DNA of 64,000 bases from Leadbettera azotonutricia ZAS-9 (GCF_000214355.1 NC_015577.1:124001-188000); one strand, 5' to 3'. Counted from the first letter of the stretch, positions 7,512-17,271 are shown. Program-made: numbers and translations. Notes: generated by a model from the letters alone, not told the origin.

Positions 7512-9458
7512 ATGGGTAAGATAATTGGAATCGACTTGGGAACAACAAATTCCTGCGTGGCAGTCCTGGAAGGGGGCGAGCCGGTGGTCATTCAGAATTC
7601 CGAGGGGGGCCGCACCACTCCCTCAATCGTGGGATTCACCAGCAAGGGCGAACGGGTGGTAGGCCAGCCTGCAAAAAACCAGATGATCACCAATCCCGAA
7701 AACACCATTTACTCGATTAAGCGGTTCATGGGCCGCCGTTACTCCGAGGTTACCAGCGAGATAAAGCTGGCGCCTTACCGGGTGAAGGAGCAGGGCGACG
7801 ACGTGCGGGTGGACATTGACGGGAAGCTCTATTCCCCCCAGGAAATTTCCGCCTTCACCCTTCAAAAGATGAAGAAAACCGCCGAGGACTATCTGGGCGA
7901 AGAAGTTACCGAAGCGGTCATCACGGTTCCCGCCTACTTCAACGATGCCCAGCGCCAGGCCACCAAAGACGCGGGGAAAATCGCCGGCCTTGAGGTGAAG
8001 CGCATCATCAACGAGCCTACGGCGGCGTCACTTGCCTTCGGCTTCAACAAGGATTCAAAGAAAGAAAAGACCATCGCGGTCTACGACCTGGGCGGCGGCA
8101 CCTTCGACGTTTCCATCCTGGAACTGGGCGAAGGGGTCTTTGAAGTAAAATCCACCAACGGCGACACCCACCTGGGAGGCGATGATTTTGACCGCCGCGT
8201 CATGGAATGGCTCATTGCCGAGTTCAAGAAAGATTCGGGCATTGATCTGGCTCAGGACCGCATGGCCCTCCAGCGTCTGCGCGAAGCTGCTGAAAAAGCC
8301 AAGATCGAACTTTCGGCTATGCAGACTACGGAGATCAACCTGCCCTTCATCACTGCCGATGCAAGCGGCCCCAAGCACCTTCAAAAAACCCTTTCCAGGG
8401 CAAAGTTTGAACAGATGGTGGAAGACCTCCTCAACAGGTCAAAAGACCCCTGCGTTAAAGCCCTCAAAGACGCGGGCCTCAATGCAGACCAGATCGACGA
8501 AGTTATCCTCGTGGGCGGTTCAACCCGTATCCCCGCGGTTCAGCAGATCGTAAAGGATCTCTTTAAGAAGGAACCCAACAAGGGCGTTAACCCTGACGAA
8601 GCGGTCGCCATAGGCGCGGCTATTCAGGGCGGTATCCTTGGGGGCGATGTAAAAGACGTGCTGCTCCTGGACGTTACCCCCCTCTCGCTGGGTATCGAAA
8701 CCCTGGGCAGCGTCATGACCAAGCTCATCACCAGGAACACGACCATTCCTACCCGGAAGAGTCAAATTTTCTCCACTGCCGCCGACGGCCAGACCGCGGT
8801 GTCCATACACGTGCTTCAAGGCGAACGGGAAATGGCGAACCAGAACCGCACCCTCGGACGCTTCGACCTCGTGGGCATTCCGCCTGCGCCCCGGGGAGTT
8901 CCCCAGGTCGAAGTTACCTTCGACATCGACGCCAACGGCATAGTCCACGTATCCGCCAAGGATCTCGGCACCGGCAAGGAACAGAAGATACGCATCGAAA
9001 GTTCTTCGGGCCTTTCTGACGGCGACATAGACCGCATGGTCAAAGAAGCGGAACTCCACGCCGAAGAGGACAAGAAGGAACGCGAAAAGGCGGAAGTCCG
9101 CAACGAAGCCGACAACATGGTCTACTCCACGGAGAAGAACATCAAAGACCTGGGCGACAAGGTGAACGCCGCCGATAAGGCCAAAGCCGAAGAAGCCATC
9201 GCCGATCTCAGGAAGGCCCTGGAAGGCACGGATCTCGAAGCCATCAAGGCCAAGAGCGAGGCCCTCAAGCAGATTTCTTACAAGATCGCGGAAGAGGTCT
9301 ACAAGCAGACCGGCGCCCAGCCAGGCGCGGGCGGCCCCGGCGATGCAGGTCAGGCAGGCCCCGGAGCAGGCGGCCCCGGCAACGCATCCCAGGGCAACGG
9401 CGGCAATACCAAAAGCGCCGAAGATGCAGACTACGAAGTGGTAGATGACGATAAATAG
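7512..9458 (+). CDS. dnaK: Chaperone DnaK (Hsp70)
   Basis: A 648-residue Hsp70. The ATPase domain has [10 protein letters not shown] (6-15), [20 protein letters not shown] and [17 protein letters not shown]. The substrate-binding beta domain follows from about 390 ([13 protein letters not shown]), then a helical lid and a Gly/Pro/Ala-rich tail (about 600-640). It ends in [12 protein letters not shown], close to the conserved C-terminus. Full length. AAGAGGAG precedes the ATG. A double hairpin ending in a T tract lies between it and dnaJ. Confidence 0.98.
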   Translation: MGKIIGIDLGTTNSCVAVLEGGEPVVIQNSEGGRTTPSIVGFTSKGERVVGQPAKNQMITNPENTIYSIKRFMGRRYSEVTSEIKLAPYRVKEQGDDVRVDIDGKLYSPQEISAFTLQKMKKTAEDYLGEEVTEAVITVPAYFNDAQRQATKDAGKIAGLEVKRIINEPTAASLAFGFNKDSKKEKTIAVYDLGGGTFDVSILELGEGVFEVKSTNGDTHLGGDDFDRRVMEWLIAEFKKDSGIDLAQDRMALQRLREAAEKAKIELSAMQTTEINLPFITADASGPKHLQKTLSRAKFEQMVEDLLNRSKDPCVKALKDAGLNADQIDEVILVGGSTRIPAVQQIVKDLFKKEPNKGVNPDEAVAIGAAIQGGILGGDVKDVLLLDVTPLSLGIETLGSVMTKLITRNTTIPTRKSQIFSTAADGQTAVSIHVLQGEREMANQNRTLGRFDLVGIPPAPRGVPQVEVTFDIDANGIVHVSAKDLGTGKEQKIRIESSSGLSDGDIDRMVKEAELHAEEDKKEREKAEVRNEADNMVYSTEKNIKDLGDKVNAADKAKAEEAIADLRKALEGTDLEAIKAKSEALKQISYKIAEEVYKQTGAQPGAGGPGDAGQAGPGAGGPGNASQGNGGNTKSAEDADYEVVDDDK

Positions 9459-9487
9459 CAAAATCAAAACAAAGTTTTGATTTTGCT
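9457..9487 (+). terminator. Hairpin overlapping the dnaK stop
   Basis: A perfect 14-bp stem (9457-9470 with 9474-9487) closed by an AAA triloop starts within the dnaK stop codon. It is AT-rich (core AAAATCAAAAC), with no long T tract directly after it. It forms the first of two consecutive hairpins before dnaJ and may act in mRNA processing or stability rather than termination. Confidence 0.6.
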
Positions 9488-9490
9488 TTG

Positions 9491-9527
9491 GGAGAATCTG
9501 CCGGAGGCAGATTCTCCACACTTTTTT
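9491..9527 (+). terminator. Intrinsic terminator or attenuator between dnaK and dnaJ
   Basis: A perfect 12-bp stem, GGAGAATCTGCC (9491-9502) pairing with 9506-9517, has a GGA triloop and is followed by ACAC and six T residues (9522-9527). dnaJ starts only 13 bp later, so readthrough is needed unless dnaJ has its own promoter. The expected effect is a high DnaK:DnaJ ratio. Confidence 0.75.
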
Positions 9528-9540
9528 ACAGGGTGATACA

Positions 9541-10677
9541 ATGGCCAAGCGCGATTACTACGACATATTAGGCGTTCAAAAGGGCGCCTCTAAAGACGAC
9601 ATAAAAAAGGCTTACCGCAAGCTGGCCATTCAGTATCACCCTGACAAAAATCCGGGGAACAAGGAAGCCGAGGAAAAATTCAAGGAAGCCACCGAGGCGT
9701 ACGAGATACTCGGGGACGATCAGAAACGCCAGGCCTACGACCAGTTCGGTTTTGCCGGTGTCGAAGGCATGGGTGGCGGGCCCCAGGATTTCTCGCAGAC
9801 TTTCAGAGGCTTCGAAGACATCTTCGGAGACATGGGTTCTTTCGGGGGTATCTTCGAAAGCCTCTTCGGCGGAGGCGGCCCCGGAGGCGCAGGCGCCAGG
9901 CGCGGGGGAGGTCCGAGGCAGGGAGCAAATCTCCGCTACGACATTGAGATTCCTTTCAAAGACGCAGTCTTCGGCACCAAGGTCGAAATTCAATATACCC
10001 GCAACGATTCATGCTCGGTCTGCAAAGGCTCGGGCGCCGCCAACGGAGCGGGCAGAAAAGTCTGCCCCACCTGCCAGGGTTCAGGCCAGGTACGCCGCAG
10101 CTCGGGCTTTTTCTCGGTGGCTCAGCCCTGCCCTTCCTGCGGAGGCGAAGGCTACATCATCGAAAAGCCCTGTACCGAATGCGGCGGTTCGGGAACCCAG
10201 AAAAAACGGCAGAAGATCATGGTTACCATCCCATCAGGGGTGGAAAACGGTAAACGAGTAGCCATACCCCGCCAGGGCGATGCAGGGCCGGCCGGCGGCC
10301 CTCCGGGGGATCTCTATGTTTTTATACGCGTAAAGGCCCACGAATATTTTGAACGCCAGGACGAGGATCTATACTGCGCGGTTCCCATCTCCATAACACA
10401 GGCTGCTTTAGGTGCGGAAATACAAGTCGCCACTCTCGAAGGCAAAACCATCAAGGTTAAAGTCCCCCCAGGCATACAAAACGGCAAACTGCTTCGCATA
10501 CGCGACGAAGGCGTGCCGATTCAGGGACGCAGGGGCAATCTCTATATCAAGCTCATGGTTCAAATCCCTGTAAAACTTTCCAAGCGGGGCAGGGAACTCA
10601 TGGAGGAGCTTGCGAAAGCCGAGGGGGAGAACAGTACTCCAAAACCCATATCCCTGTCGGAACTGTCTGAACAATGA
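9541..10677 (+). CDS. dnaJ: Chaperone DnaJ (Hsp40)
   Basis: A 378-residue class A J-protein that delivers substrates to DnaK and stimulates its ATPase. The J domain (1-70) carries HPD within [11 protein letters not shown] Gly/Phe-rich linker follows (about 75-125), with four zinc-finger repeats ([32 protein letters not shown]; about 158-220) and then the C-terminal substrate-binding domains. CAGGGTG precedes the ATG. Its stop overlaps the next gene by 4 bp (ATGA). Confidence 0.97.
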   Translation: MAKRDYYDILGVQKGASKDDIKKAYRKLAIQYHPDKNPGNKEAEEKFKEATEAYEILGDDQKRQAYDQFGFAGVEGMGGGPQDFSQTFRGFEDIFGDMGSFGGIFESLFGGGGPGGAGARRGGGPRQGANLRYDIEIPFKDAVFGTKVEIQYTRNDSCSVCKGSGAANGAGRKVCPTCQGSGQVRRSSGFFSVAQPCPSCGGEGYIIEKPCTECGGSGTQKKRQKIMVTIPSGVENGKRVAIPRQGDAGPAGGPPGDLYVFIRVKAHEYFERQDEDLYCAVPISITQAALGAEIQVATLEGKTIKVKVPPGIQNGKLLRIRDEGVPIQGRRGNLYIKLMVQIPVKLSKRGRELMEELAKAEGENSTPKPISLSELSEQ

Positions 10678-11477
10678 TCATAGGGATAGATATAGGCAGT
10701 ACCACCACCAAGGCAGTTTCCATTGAGGCCGGCAAGGTACTAAAAATGATAAAAACCACCGCCTCCGATGCGCTGACTTCCGCCACTGGCGCTTTTGGCA
10801 AAATGATAGTCGAGAACAATATCAGGATGCCGGACATCCAGGGAATCAGGATCACCGGCGCGGGATCTACCAAAATCAACAATGACCTTTTCGGCATCCC
10901 CACCAAACGGGTGGAAGAGATTACCGCCATCGGTATTGGCGGCATGTTCCTCTCGGGGCAGGACAATATCGTCATCGCCAATATAGGAACAGGGACCGCC
11001 ATCATCGAGGCAAAGAAGGACAAAATTTCTCATCTGGGAGGTTCAGGGGTCGGGGGCGGCACCATCCTGGGATTGGCAAAAAAACTGCTTATGATGTCCG
11101 GCTTTAGCGATGTTATGGAATTGGCAAAGTCGGGGAACCTGAACCAGGTGGATCTTCTTATGGAAGATATCATGGAAACGGACATCAGCTTTTTAAACAA
11201 GGAATCCACAGCCTCCAACTTCGGCAAGATGCTGGACACCGCCCGGAACGAGGATATTGCCCTGGGAATCCTCAACCTGGTGTATCAGGTTATCGGCATG
11301 ATGTCGGTCTTTGCCGCCCGGAGCCGGAACATAGACCAGGTTATCGTTACCGGCAGCGGCAGCAACAATCCCATCGGCAAAAAAATTCTGTCCGAAATTA
11401 CCAAGATGCATTCCGTGGCCTTTGAATACCCTCCGGATGCAGAGTATACTACCGCTATCGGAGCGGGGCTCCATTAA
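10674..11477 (+). CDS. coaW: Type II pantothenate kinase
   Basis: Phosphorylates pantothenate, the first committed step of coenzyme A synthesis. The 267-residue length matches staphylococcal CoaW. It has the ASKHA ATP-binding signature [12 protein letters not shown] at residues 3-14, [10 protein letters not shown] (about 102) and [19 protein letters not shown] (about 119-137), typical of the eukaryotic-like type II family and distinct from BadF-type ATPases. The start overlaps the dnaJ stop (ATGA), so expression is coupled to the chaperone operon. Confidence 0.87.
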   Translation: MIIGIDIGSTTTKAVSIEAGKVLKMIKTTASDALTSATGAFGKMIVENNIRMPDIQGIRITGAGSTKINNDLFGIPTKRVEEITAIGIGGMFLSGQDNIVIANIGTGTAIIEAKKDKISHLGGSGVGGGTILGLAKKLLMMSGFSDVMELAKSGNLNQVDLLMEDIMETDISFLNKESTASNFGKMLDTARNEDIALGILNLVYQVIGMMSVFAARSRNIDQVIVTGSGSNNPIGKKILSEITKMHSVAFEYPPDAEYTTAIGAGLH

Positions 11478-11492
11478 AGAAGGGGAATGATC

Positions 11493-12521
11493 ATGACAAA
11501 TACCGTATTGGGCCGCACAGGCCTCACCATTAACAGGGATGCCTTCGGCGCACTGCCCATTCAGCGGGTGGATATAGCCACAGCCGGTAAGATCCTGTTC
11601 AAAGCCCTTGACGGGGGTATCAACTTTTTCGACACTGCCCGGGGCTACACGGACAGCGAAGAAAAAATAGGCGCTTCCATTGCAAAACGGCGGGGCGAAT
11701 TCATCCTGGCAACCAAGACGCCCTCCAAAAATGCCGAAGGCTTTTGGAAGGATCTCGAAACCAGCCTGGGCAAGCTTAAAACCGACTACATCGACATCTA
11801 CCAGTTTCACAACCCCGACTTTATCCCCAAGCCGAATGACGGTACCGGCCTTTACGAGGCCATGACAGAGGCAAAAAAGCAGGGCAAGATACGCTTCATC
11901 AGTATCACCAACCACAAATTGAATCTGGCAAAAGAAGCGGTGGAAAGCGGCCTGTACGATACCCTGCAATTCCCCTTTAGCTATCTCTCCAACGATACCG
12001 ACATAGCCCTTGTCAAACTCTGCGCGGAAAAGAACGTGGGCTTCATCGCCATGAAAGCCCTGTCGGGCGGCCTCATCACCGACATATACGCTGCCCGGAA
12101 CTGGATGGCCCAATACGCCAACGTGGTTCCCATCTGGGGCATACAGCGGGAAACTGAGCTGGATCAGCTCCTGGAAGCCATGAAGCAAACTTCCCCATTA
12201 ACCCCCGATCAGAAAGCCAAAATCGCCAAAGACCGCGAAGAACTGGCAGGCGATTTCTGCAGGGGCTGCGGTTACTGCCTCCCCTGCCCGGCGGAGATAA
12301 CCATCAACATCTGCGCCAGAATCAATCTCCTTTTAAAGCGGGCCCCTGAAGCCCAATGGGTCTCGGAAACCTGGCAGCAGAACATGGCCAAAATCGAAAA
12401 CTGCCTCCACTGCGGCCATTGTACCGACAACTGCCCCTACGGCCTCGACACTCCGGCGCTGCTCCAAAAGAGCCTCAAAAACTACCGGGAATTTGTTTCG
12501 AGCCGCCAGGTGAGGGTATAG
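11493..12521 (+). CDS. Aldo/keto reductase with C-terminal double [4Fe-4S] domain
   Basis: A 342-residue cytosolic oxidoreductase. The TIM-barrel part has the usual tetrad context: D and Y in FFDTARGYTDSEEKIG, K in ILATKTPS, H in IYQFHNPD. The C-terminal 90 residues carry two ferredoxin-like clusters, CxxCxxCxxCP (CRGCGYCLPCP) and CxxCxxCxxxCP (CLHCGHCTDNCP). This fusion is common in anaerobes; substrates are generally unknown. Of two nearby ATGs (11487, 11493) the second has AGGGG at 7 bp and is preferred. The last 40 bp overlap the 3' end of the convergent secreted-protein gene. Confidence 0.88.
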   Translation: MTNTVLGRTGLTINRDAFGALPIQRVDIATAGKILFKALDGGINFFDTARGYTDSEEKIGASIAKRRGEFILATKTPSKNAEGFWKDLETSLGKLKTDYIDIYQFHNPDFIPKPNDGTGLYEAMTEAKKQGKIRFISITNHKLNLAKEAVESGLYDTLQFPFSYLSNDTDIALVKLCAEKNVGFIAMKALSGGLITDIYAARNWMAQYANVVPIWGIQRETELDQLLEAMKQTSPLTPDQKAKIAKDREELAGDFCRGCGYCLPCPAEITINICARINLLLKRAPEAQWVSETWQQNMAKIENCLHCGHCTDNCPYGLDTPALLQKSLKNYREFVSSRQVRV

Positions 12522-14002
12522 TTCCACTTCTCGGGGAATTGGTCGGAGGCAATTTTCAGTCCCACTCTTCCCCATTTGCCGGGCTTTACCGAAGCATTAA
12601 CGGCAATGTCCCAAATGTTTTCTTTCTCAGCCTTTATGGTATAGCCTGTTTTAGCACTGATACTCACAATGCCTTTGCTCCAGTTCAATTCCCCCCCGGC
12701 CTTGAAAGATTCAAAAGTTTCAAAAGCCGGCGGCAGGGGGAAGGGAAGCGGGTTTTCATCAACGTCAAAAATGGAACGGCCATGCAGGGCGCCCGATAAA
12801 GAAGTTCTCCATGAGCCAAAGTTGAAGCCAGCCATAACCTGAAGGGAATCTTCAGTCTTGAGGGGAACCCTGGCGTCCCTGCTCAAAGCAAGGGACGCGC
12901 GGCTAAAATGGAACAAGAGCCTGTTTTTTGGCGATGGCGCCGAGGGCCTAAAGTAGATTGAAGCTTCGCCCCGATTAAAAATTTCCCCAAACCCCGGAGA
13001 CCGGAAAACCGTGTCAAAACGGAAAGACCCCGAACGCACCCAGCGGCGTTCCAGGCGCGAAGCCATCCTGAAACCCGCGCCAGGCGCCGCGCCGCCCCTG
13101 TCAACATAACGGCTTCCCGCTGCGTCCGCCGCCAGGGAAAACCTCCAGGGCTTGTCCCCTATCCTTATAGCAGCATTCCCGTACATATCCCTGCCAAAGG
13201 CAAAAGCTTCGGAAAGCGCCAAATCCGAGGCCAGTCCGAAATTTTGCGTGTTAAAAGCAGCGCCAAAAGCCCAAAACCTGAAATCCCGTTCAGGCAGGGG
13301 CGGGGCGGCAGAAAACCAGCCCGAAGCCTTGCGGGCAGCCAATTCCTTTTGGGTATAAAAGCCGTCAAAGCCAAGGCTGTAGTTGTCCCCCCAATTCGTT
13401 TCAACACCAAAGCCAAAAGCAGGGTTAAGATCATCATCAATCCGGGTCGAAGCATAACCGGAAAAATGCCCCCACTGGGGCAGCCCCAGGTAAAGGCAGG
13501 TTTCGCTTTCTTTTGAGGAAGACGCCTCGGTTTTGAGTTCGCTCATGGCAGGCTTGCGTTTCTCCACAAAAGGCGCCGACTTAACCCAGACATTGCGTAT
13601 CCTTGCAGGGAGACCCTCCTCGTCAAGCACACCCCTCAAGAGCCTGCCCTTCCCAAGAAAGGAACCAACAGGGCCCGAACCATCATAGTAGATGCCAAAG
13701 CCAGGGGTAAAAATCGGCGCCCTGGCGTCATCAGGGGGAAGCACCCGCTTGTCCACAGCCTGGACACGGAGAAGGAGGCCAAGGTTGGGAAGCCCGAAAT
13801 TGAAATCCCCCCGGTTAGCCAGAGTTCCCCCGGCAAAAATATCTTCCCCGGAGAAAGCCTCCTGGTTTTCCGCCTGTCCGGCAGCCCTGAAGCTGTTGGC
13901 CCAGGAGCCCGACCAGAGCAAGCCCCAGGTAAAGGAGGGTTCGGCGGATGCGATCTCAAGGCAAAATGGCAAAAACAGCAATAATAGAATTCCCTTGCGC
14001 AT
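12482..14002 (-). CDS. Predicted secreted/outer-membrane protein, function unknown
   Basis: A 506-residue protein with a clear signal peptide (basic N-terminus, LLLLFLPFCLEIASA, cleavage before EPSF). The rest is rich in alternating aromatic/polar strands (WGLLWSGSW, FGFGVETNW, YSLGFDGFY, FRFWAFGAAF), as in outer-membrane beta-barrels. It does not end in the usual terminal aromatic residue. I do not recognise the family. Its 3' end overlaps the aldo/keto reductase gene by 40 bp on the opposite strand. AGGG sits close to the ATG. Confidence 0.7.
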   Translation of the reverse strand: MRKGILLLLFLPFCLEIASAEPSFTWGLLWSGSWANSFRAAGQAENQEAFSGEDIFAGGTLANRGDFNFGLPNLGLLLRVQAVDKRVLPPDDARAPIFTPGFGIYYDGSGPVGSFLGKGRLLRGVLDEEGLPARIRNVWVKSAPFVEKRKPAMSELKTEASSSKESETCLYLGLPQWGHFSGYASTRIDDDLNPAFGFGVETNWGDNYSLGFDGFYTQKELAARKASGWFSAAPPLPERDFRFWAFGAAFNTQNFGLASDLALSEAFAFGRDMYGNAAIRIGDKPWRFSLAADAAGSRYVDRGGAAPGAGFRMASRLERRWVRSGSFRFDTVFRSPGFGEIFNRGEASIYFRPSAPSPKNRLLFHFSRASLALSRDARVPLKTEDSLQVMAGFNFGSWRTSLSGALHGRSIFDVDENPLPFPLPPAFETFESFKAGGELNWSKGIVSISAKTGYTIKAEKENIWDIAVNASVKPGKWGRVGLKIASDQFPEKWNYTLTWRLETNSR

Positions 14003-14087
14003 ATACCCTATATGGCATTGGGATGCAGGGCGCTTTGGTTTTTGCCCGCTTTTTTTTAAATTTCATTTAAATTATCATAAATTTGTT

Positions 14088-14501
14088 ATGGAATTTGAAA
14101 TTCTCCGCCTCCACCTTGCAGCCCCCCTTGTTTTCGCTTCCTGCGAAGGCGCGGAAATTCAACCGGATCCTTTTGCGCAGATTGAAGGGGGCAGCGAATC
14201 CCTTTTCTGTTTTGGACTTGAACCTTCTGAAAGCCTGAAGTTTGAACCCGATTTAGCAAGGCTTCTGGGCGATCCAGAGACCGAAAAAAACACTCTTCTC
14301 CCCGCCGGACTGTATATGTTTTCCCAAATGCGTCAAAGGTTGAAAAGGGAGGAAATTTTGGAAATGGCAGCGGAGATTCAAAAAGAGGCGCTTTGGCAGC
14401 GATTGATACTCGAACCCCGGCTTTACCTCCGTTATCTGCACGAAGACGGCCGGGGGGTGACCCAGGTTTTTAGGCCTTTTAAAGAAGCTTCGGAGGATTA
14501 G
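14088..14501 (+). CDS. Hypothetical protein, 137 residues
   Basis: A soluble-looking acidic protein without recognised domain. It starts MEFEILRLHLAAPLVF and has a helical charged stretch (MRQRLKREEILEMAAEIQKEALWQRL) and a C-terminal segment, LYLRYLHEDGRGVTQVFRPF. I chose the ATG at 14088 because the upstream part of the frame runs through the divergent secreted-protein gene. An AT-rich promoter-like spacer precedes it. It overlaps the convergent DUF2259 gene by 4 bp. Confidence 0.6.
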   Translation: MEFEILRLHLAAPLVFASCEGAEIQPDPFAQIEGGSESLFCFGLEPSESLKFEPDLARLLGDPETEKNTLLPAGLYMFSQMRQRLKREEILEMAAEIQKEALWQRLILEPRLYLRYLHEDGRGVTQVFRPFKEASED

Positions 14502-15193
14502 AGGCGCAGGGCTTCTACCATGTAGCGGATGTCATAATCCCCGCCGTTCTGCTTTTTCATCTCGATGACAAGAATCATGGAGCCGTCCTGGGGGGCTATC
14601 ATCACCTTCCTGATGCGGTAGGCCGCGATCTGGGGGCGTTTCAGCTGGGGGGTGCCCACTGTGTAGGACCTCCGGGTGCCGTCTTTATTGGTCCGTTCAA
14701 GGTTGATATAGAAAGAGGACTTGAGGGTTTCGCCGGAGCCTTCGACTGTAGGCACAAGGGTCGCTTTGTAGGAAGACCCGGACTCGAAATCGCGGAATTC
14801 CACGGAATCCAGGGGGCTTGCCAGAGGGCCGTCCAGGGATATGTAGAGAGGCTGGCCCTGGAGCAGGAAATTCACCTTGTAGCGGTCTACAATGGCTGTG
14901 TTCCTGGTGATAATGCGGTAAAGGGCGCCTGAGCCATCCTGGCCTGCCACAACCGGAGCATCGTGGGCATAAGTGAATTTCCCGCCTGAAACAAAGTTGT
15001 TCCGGGGCACGTCAACCACGAAAAGGTCGGCCCAGGGCTTAAGGCTTGCGATCTGAACCCCGTATTGGGCGAACATATAGGTCTTGCCATCGGGAGAAAA
15101 GCCGAGATCAACAAATGTGGCGGTATCCCCTGCCCAAAGGGCAGCGCCAAAAGTAAGGCTTATTATCAGAACGCAAAGCATTTTCTTCAACAT
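14498..15193 (-). CDS. DUF2259-type secreted protein
   Basis: A 231-residue protein with an N-terminal signal peptide (MLKKMLCVLIISLTFGAALWAG) followed by FVDLGFSPDGKTYMFAQYGVQ. This opening is characteristic of the DUF2259 family of predicted periplasmic proteins seen in spirochaetes. It is beta-rich and ends in MVEALRL. The start at 15193 follows AGAGGAG. The function of the family is not known to me. Confidence 0.75.
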   Translation of the reverse strand: MLKKMLCVLIISLTFGAALWAGDTATFVDLGFSPDGKTYMFAQYGVQIASLKPWADLFVVDVPRNNFVSGGKFTYAHDAPVVAGQDGSGALYRIITRNTAIVDRYKVNFLLQGQPLYISLDGPLASPLDSVEFRDFESGSSYKATLVPTVEGSGETLKSSFYINLERTNKDGTRRSYTVGTPQLKRPQIAAYRIRKVMIAPQDGSMILVIEMKKQNGGDYDIRYMVEALRL

Positions 15194-15270
15194 GGGGTTC
15201 TCCTCTTTATAACTATCGGAAGAAAAGCTCAAGTCTTGAGCCTTGTACCCGAATAGTCTATGCTGTGAGC

Positions 15271-16104
15271 ATGACCTTGTCGGTTCGGAATAACTGCTTT
15301 AAAGCAGGCATAATTGTCTCGGCCCTGGCCCTCGTATTGATTGCGGCTTCGGCCTATCTGGCTTTCCCTGCCTACCCTGATGCCGCAGGGGAAAGCGCCC
15401 GGCGTGCCTCGGGACTCTTCCAGGGCATCGCATCCGATTTGCTGGAGGGCAATCCATACGCGCCCTTTATATCCATGCTGGCGGCAGTGTTTTATTCCCT
15501 TATAAGCCTTACGCTGATTTACTATTTTTTTGAAAAAACCCAGTCCCCGGAGATTTTCTATGTGGCCCTTTTTGTCATGTCCCTGGCTTTCGAATTCCTG
15601 CGGATTATGGTGCCCCTTAGCATCGCCATGGAACTCTCCAATATATACCTGCTCTGGACCTCCCGGGTCCTGGTTTTTGGGCGTTATTTCGGCCTTTTTT
15701 CGCTCTTTGCCGCCTCGATCTGCGCCTCGGGCCTGGAGATACAAAAACAGCAGAATGTGATCTTTGTCATTATTGCCGCCGCCCTGATCATTGCCCTGGG
15801 CATACCCATAGACGGCCTTTCGTGGGATTCTTCCCTGGCCATGCTCCTGGGCTTTCCCGGAATGTTCATAGTTGTAGAAACAGGCGTACTCCTCATCACC
15901 GTGGCCAGCTTCTTGGTTTCTTCCTATACCAGGGGGGTAAAAGAATATGTTTTTGTAGGATTGGGGACCCTTCTCGTCTATGCGGGCAGAAACATGCTCT
16001 TGCACGCTGATACCTGGGCAGTCCTGATGCCTGGGCTCTTCATCCTGGCAGCAGGAACCTGGTTCATCTGCACATGGCTGCATAAGGTGTACCTTTGGCT
16101 ATAG
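15271..16104 (+). CDS. Polytopic membrane protein, function unknown
   Basis: About 277 residues with seven or eight predicted membrane helices and short loops; a single larger loop after the first helix contains DAAGESARRASGLFQGIASD. No catalytic motif was recognised. The start may be ATG 15271 or GTG 15265, and neither has a clear ribosome binding site. The divergent DUF2259 gene is upstream. The 3' end overlaps the convergent polyprenol-kinase-like gene by 6 bp. Confidence 0.65.
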   Translation: MTLSVRNNCFKAGIIVSALALVLIAASAYLAFPAYPDAAGESARRASGLFQGIASDLLEGNPYAPFISMLAAVFYSLISLTLIYYFFEKTQSPEIFYVALFVMSLAFEFLRIMVPLSIAMELSNIYLLWTSRVLVFGRYFGLFSLFAASICASGLEIQKQQNVIFVIIAAALIIALGIPIDGLSWDSSLAMLLGFPGMFIVVETGVLLITVASFLVSSYTRGVKEYVFVGLGTLLVYAGRNMLLHADTWAVLMPGLFILAAGTWFICTWLHKVYLWL

Positions 16105-16704
16105 GAAGGCTTGAACAGCAAAACCCACTGCTATGGGCAGGGCAAGGTTGTCGTAATCTTCAAGGGGAAGAACTTCTACAAGGGTAGCGGTGATGGCAGC
16201 AGCCAGGGTTATCTGGATGCTGCCCGAAACTTTGATAGCCGCCATAAAAACCGCGATAAAACAGGCCATGGAGCCTTCGATGCTCTTTCCCAGCATGATT
16301 GAAGGCCGGTGAACCCCAAAAAACTTGCCTATAAGGCTTGCAAAGCCGTCCCCAAAGGCCAGCGCATAGATGGCAATAGACGCCGCAGGCGAAGGGTAGA
16401 GCAGAAGGGCCAGAAGGGCCCCGAGGCCCAGGGTTACAGGCCCCAGGACAAAATGGCCCCTATCCCGGGACCGCGAAGCAATGCTGGTAAGGGAAGAAAC
16501 AAGGGGCACCTTCACCCCCAAAAGGCGTAAAGTTTCGAAACAGGCATAGAGCAAAGTCCCTGCCGCAAGGATTGCCACAGTAAGCGGCTTGCTTACAGCA
16601 GCCATGGTGGGGCTTAAGGCAATGAGAAAATGTATGCTTTTACGTATACATTCTGTTTTTAGCTCCCTTGCGCTTGGCAGCACATGGAAACGCAAATCGC
16701 TCAT
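16099..16704 (-). CDS. Dolichol/phytol-kinase-like membrane protein (CTP-dependent lipid kinase family)
   Basis: A 201-residue membrane protein with the hallmark of the SEC59/VTE5/CdsA-like family, ALAFGDGFASLIGKFFG followed by GKSIEGS (about 122-150). The family phosphorylates polyprenols or phytol with CTP, or transfers cytidylyl groups. The basic N-terminus (ELKTECIRKSIHFLIALSP) also fits. The substrate in spirochaetes is unknown. Good start at 16704 (ATG); convergent overlap with the upstream membrane protein. Confidence 0.75.
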   Translation of the reverse strand: MSDLRFHVLPSARELKTECIRKSIHFLIALSPTMAAVSKPLTVAILAAGTLLYACFETLRLLGVKVPLVSSLTSIASRSRDRGHFVLGPVTLGLGALLALLLYPSPAASIAIYALAFGDGFASLIGKFFGVHRPSIMLGKSIEGSMACFIAVFMAAIKVSGSIQITLAAAITATLVEVLPLEDYDNLALPIAVGFAVQAFL

Positions 16705-16899
16705 GTGAATATTATATCAAGTTTCATAATAAAAACCAATCAGCTATGGCAGCCCCAATGAGGATAACCGTCCGGGCGGTCAAGGCGGCGCAGAACCAGG
16801 GAAGACCTTCCCGGGAATCCGCCAGGCAGCAACAGGCGAATCGTATAACGCAAGCCTACAGCGGGCAAAATTCGTATTTTTCTCCATTTTTGAAAGTTG
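16705..16899. other. Intergenic stretch without recognisable gene
   Basis: The spacer between the polyprenol-kinase-like gene and the PEBP remnant. Frames on both strands show no family I recognise. The composition is GC-richer in 16750-16850 and AT-rich before the promoter at 16900. Confidence 0.5.
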
Positions 16900-16927
16900 T
16901 TGACAAATTATCTGCATTTGCTATAAC
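16900..16927 (+). promoter_or_regulatory. Sigma-70-type promoter before PEBP remnant
   Basis: TTGACA (16900-16905), a 16-bp spacer and TATAAC (16922-16927) form a near-consensus promoter. It points into the decayed PEBP reading frame and, beyond that, toward the secreted protein/serine hydrolase pair. Confidence 0.55.
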
Positions 16928-16941
16928 ATTTTATACCGTAG

Positions 16942-17187
16942 TTAACGGGGGAAAATATACCAGGGTCAGAGTATATAGGACCTTATCCGCCGCATACCTA
17001 TGATCATAATTACAGGATTGAAGTTTTTGCCCTTAGGCAAGCACCCGGAACCAGCATTGGAATTTTTGATCAGCCAAATAATTATACAAACACGGTGAAC
17101 CAATTGAACAATGCCGACGGTGGCAATAATATAATTGGCAGGGGTCATATAATCGGTAAATATAAATATGGCGATAATAACCTATAG
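16942..17187 (+). pseudogene. Remnant of a PEBP / YbhB-YbcL family protein
   Basis: An in-frame stretch between stop codons at 16939 and 17185 has no start codon. It reads as the C-terminal half of a phosphatidylethanolamine-binding/Raf-kinase-inhibitor-like protein: YIGPYPPHTYDHNYRIEVFAL matches the family's YxGPCPPxGxHRYxFxVYAL. It ends GRGHIIGKYKY, matching the family's terminal AEAxLxGxYxR. The conserved CPP cysteine is Y here. About 80 of about 150-180 residues remain; the N-terminal half with the ligand-binding histidine is absent. It is a truncated relic in the AT-rich patch. Confidence 0.75.
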
Positions 17188-17271
17188 CATCATCACCGTA
17201 CGCAACGGTCATGTTGAAACGCCTTTTTAGGACGCCACCACCAAATTATTATTTTTTGGTATTTCATTGAC

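Noticed and set aside
8520-9548. 342-codon open frame antisense to dnaK
   Set aside because: Long antisense frames over dnaK are a known consequence of its codon pattern. The sense strand is an unmistakable DnaK, and the antisense product has no recognisable domain or ribosome site.
10674-11477. BadF/BadG-type dehydratase activator ATPase
   Set aside because: Length and the [15 protein letters not shown] segment fit type II pantothenate kinase better, and no iron-sulfur cysteines are present.
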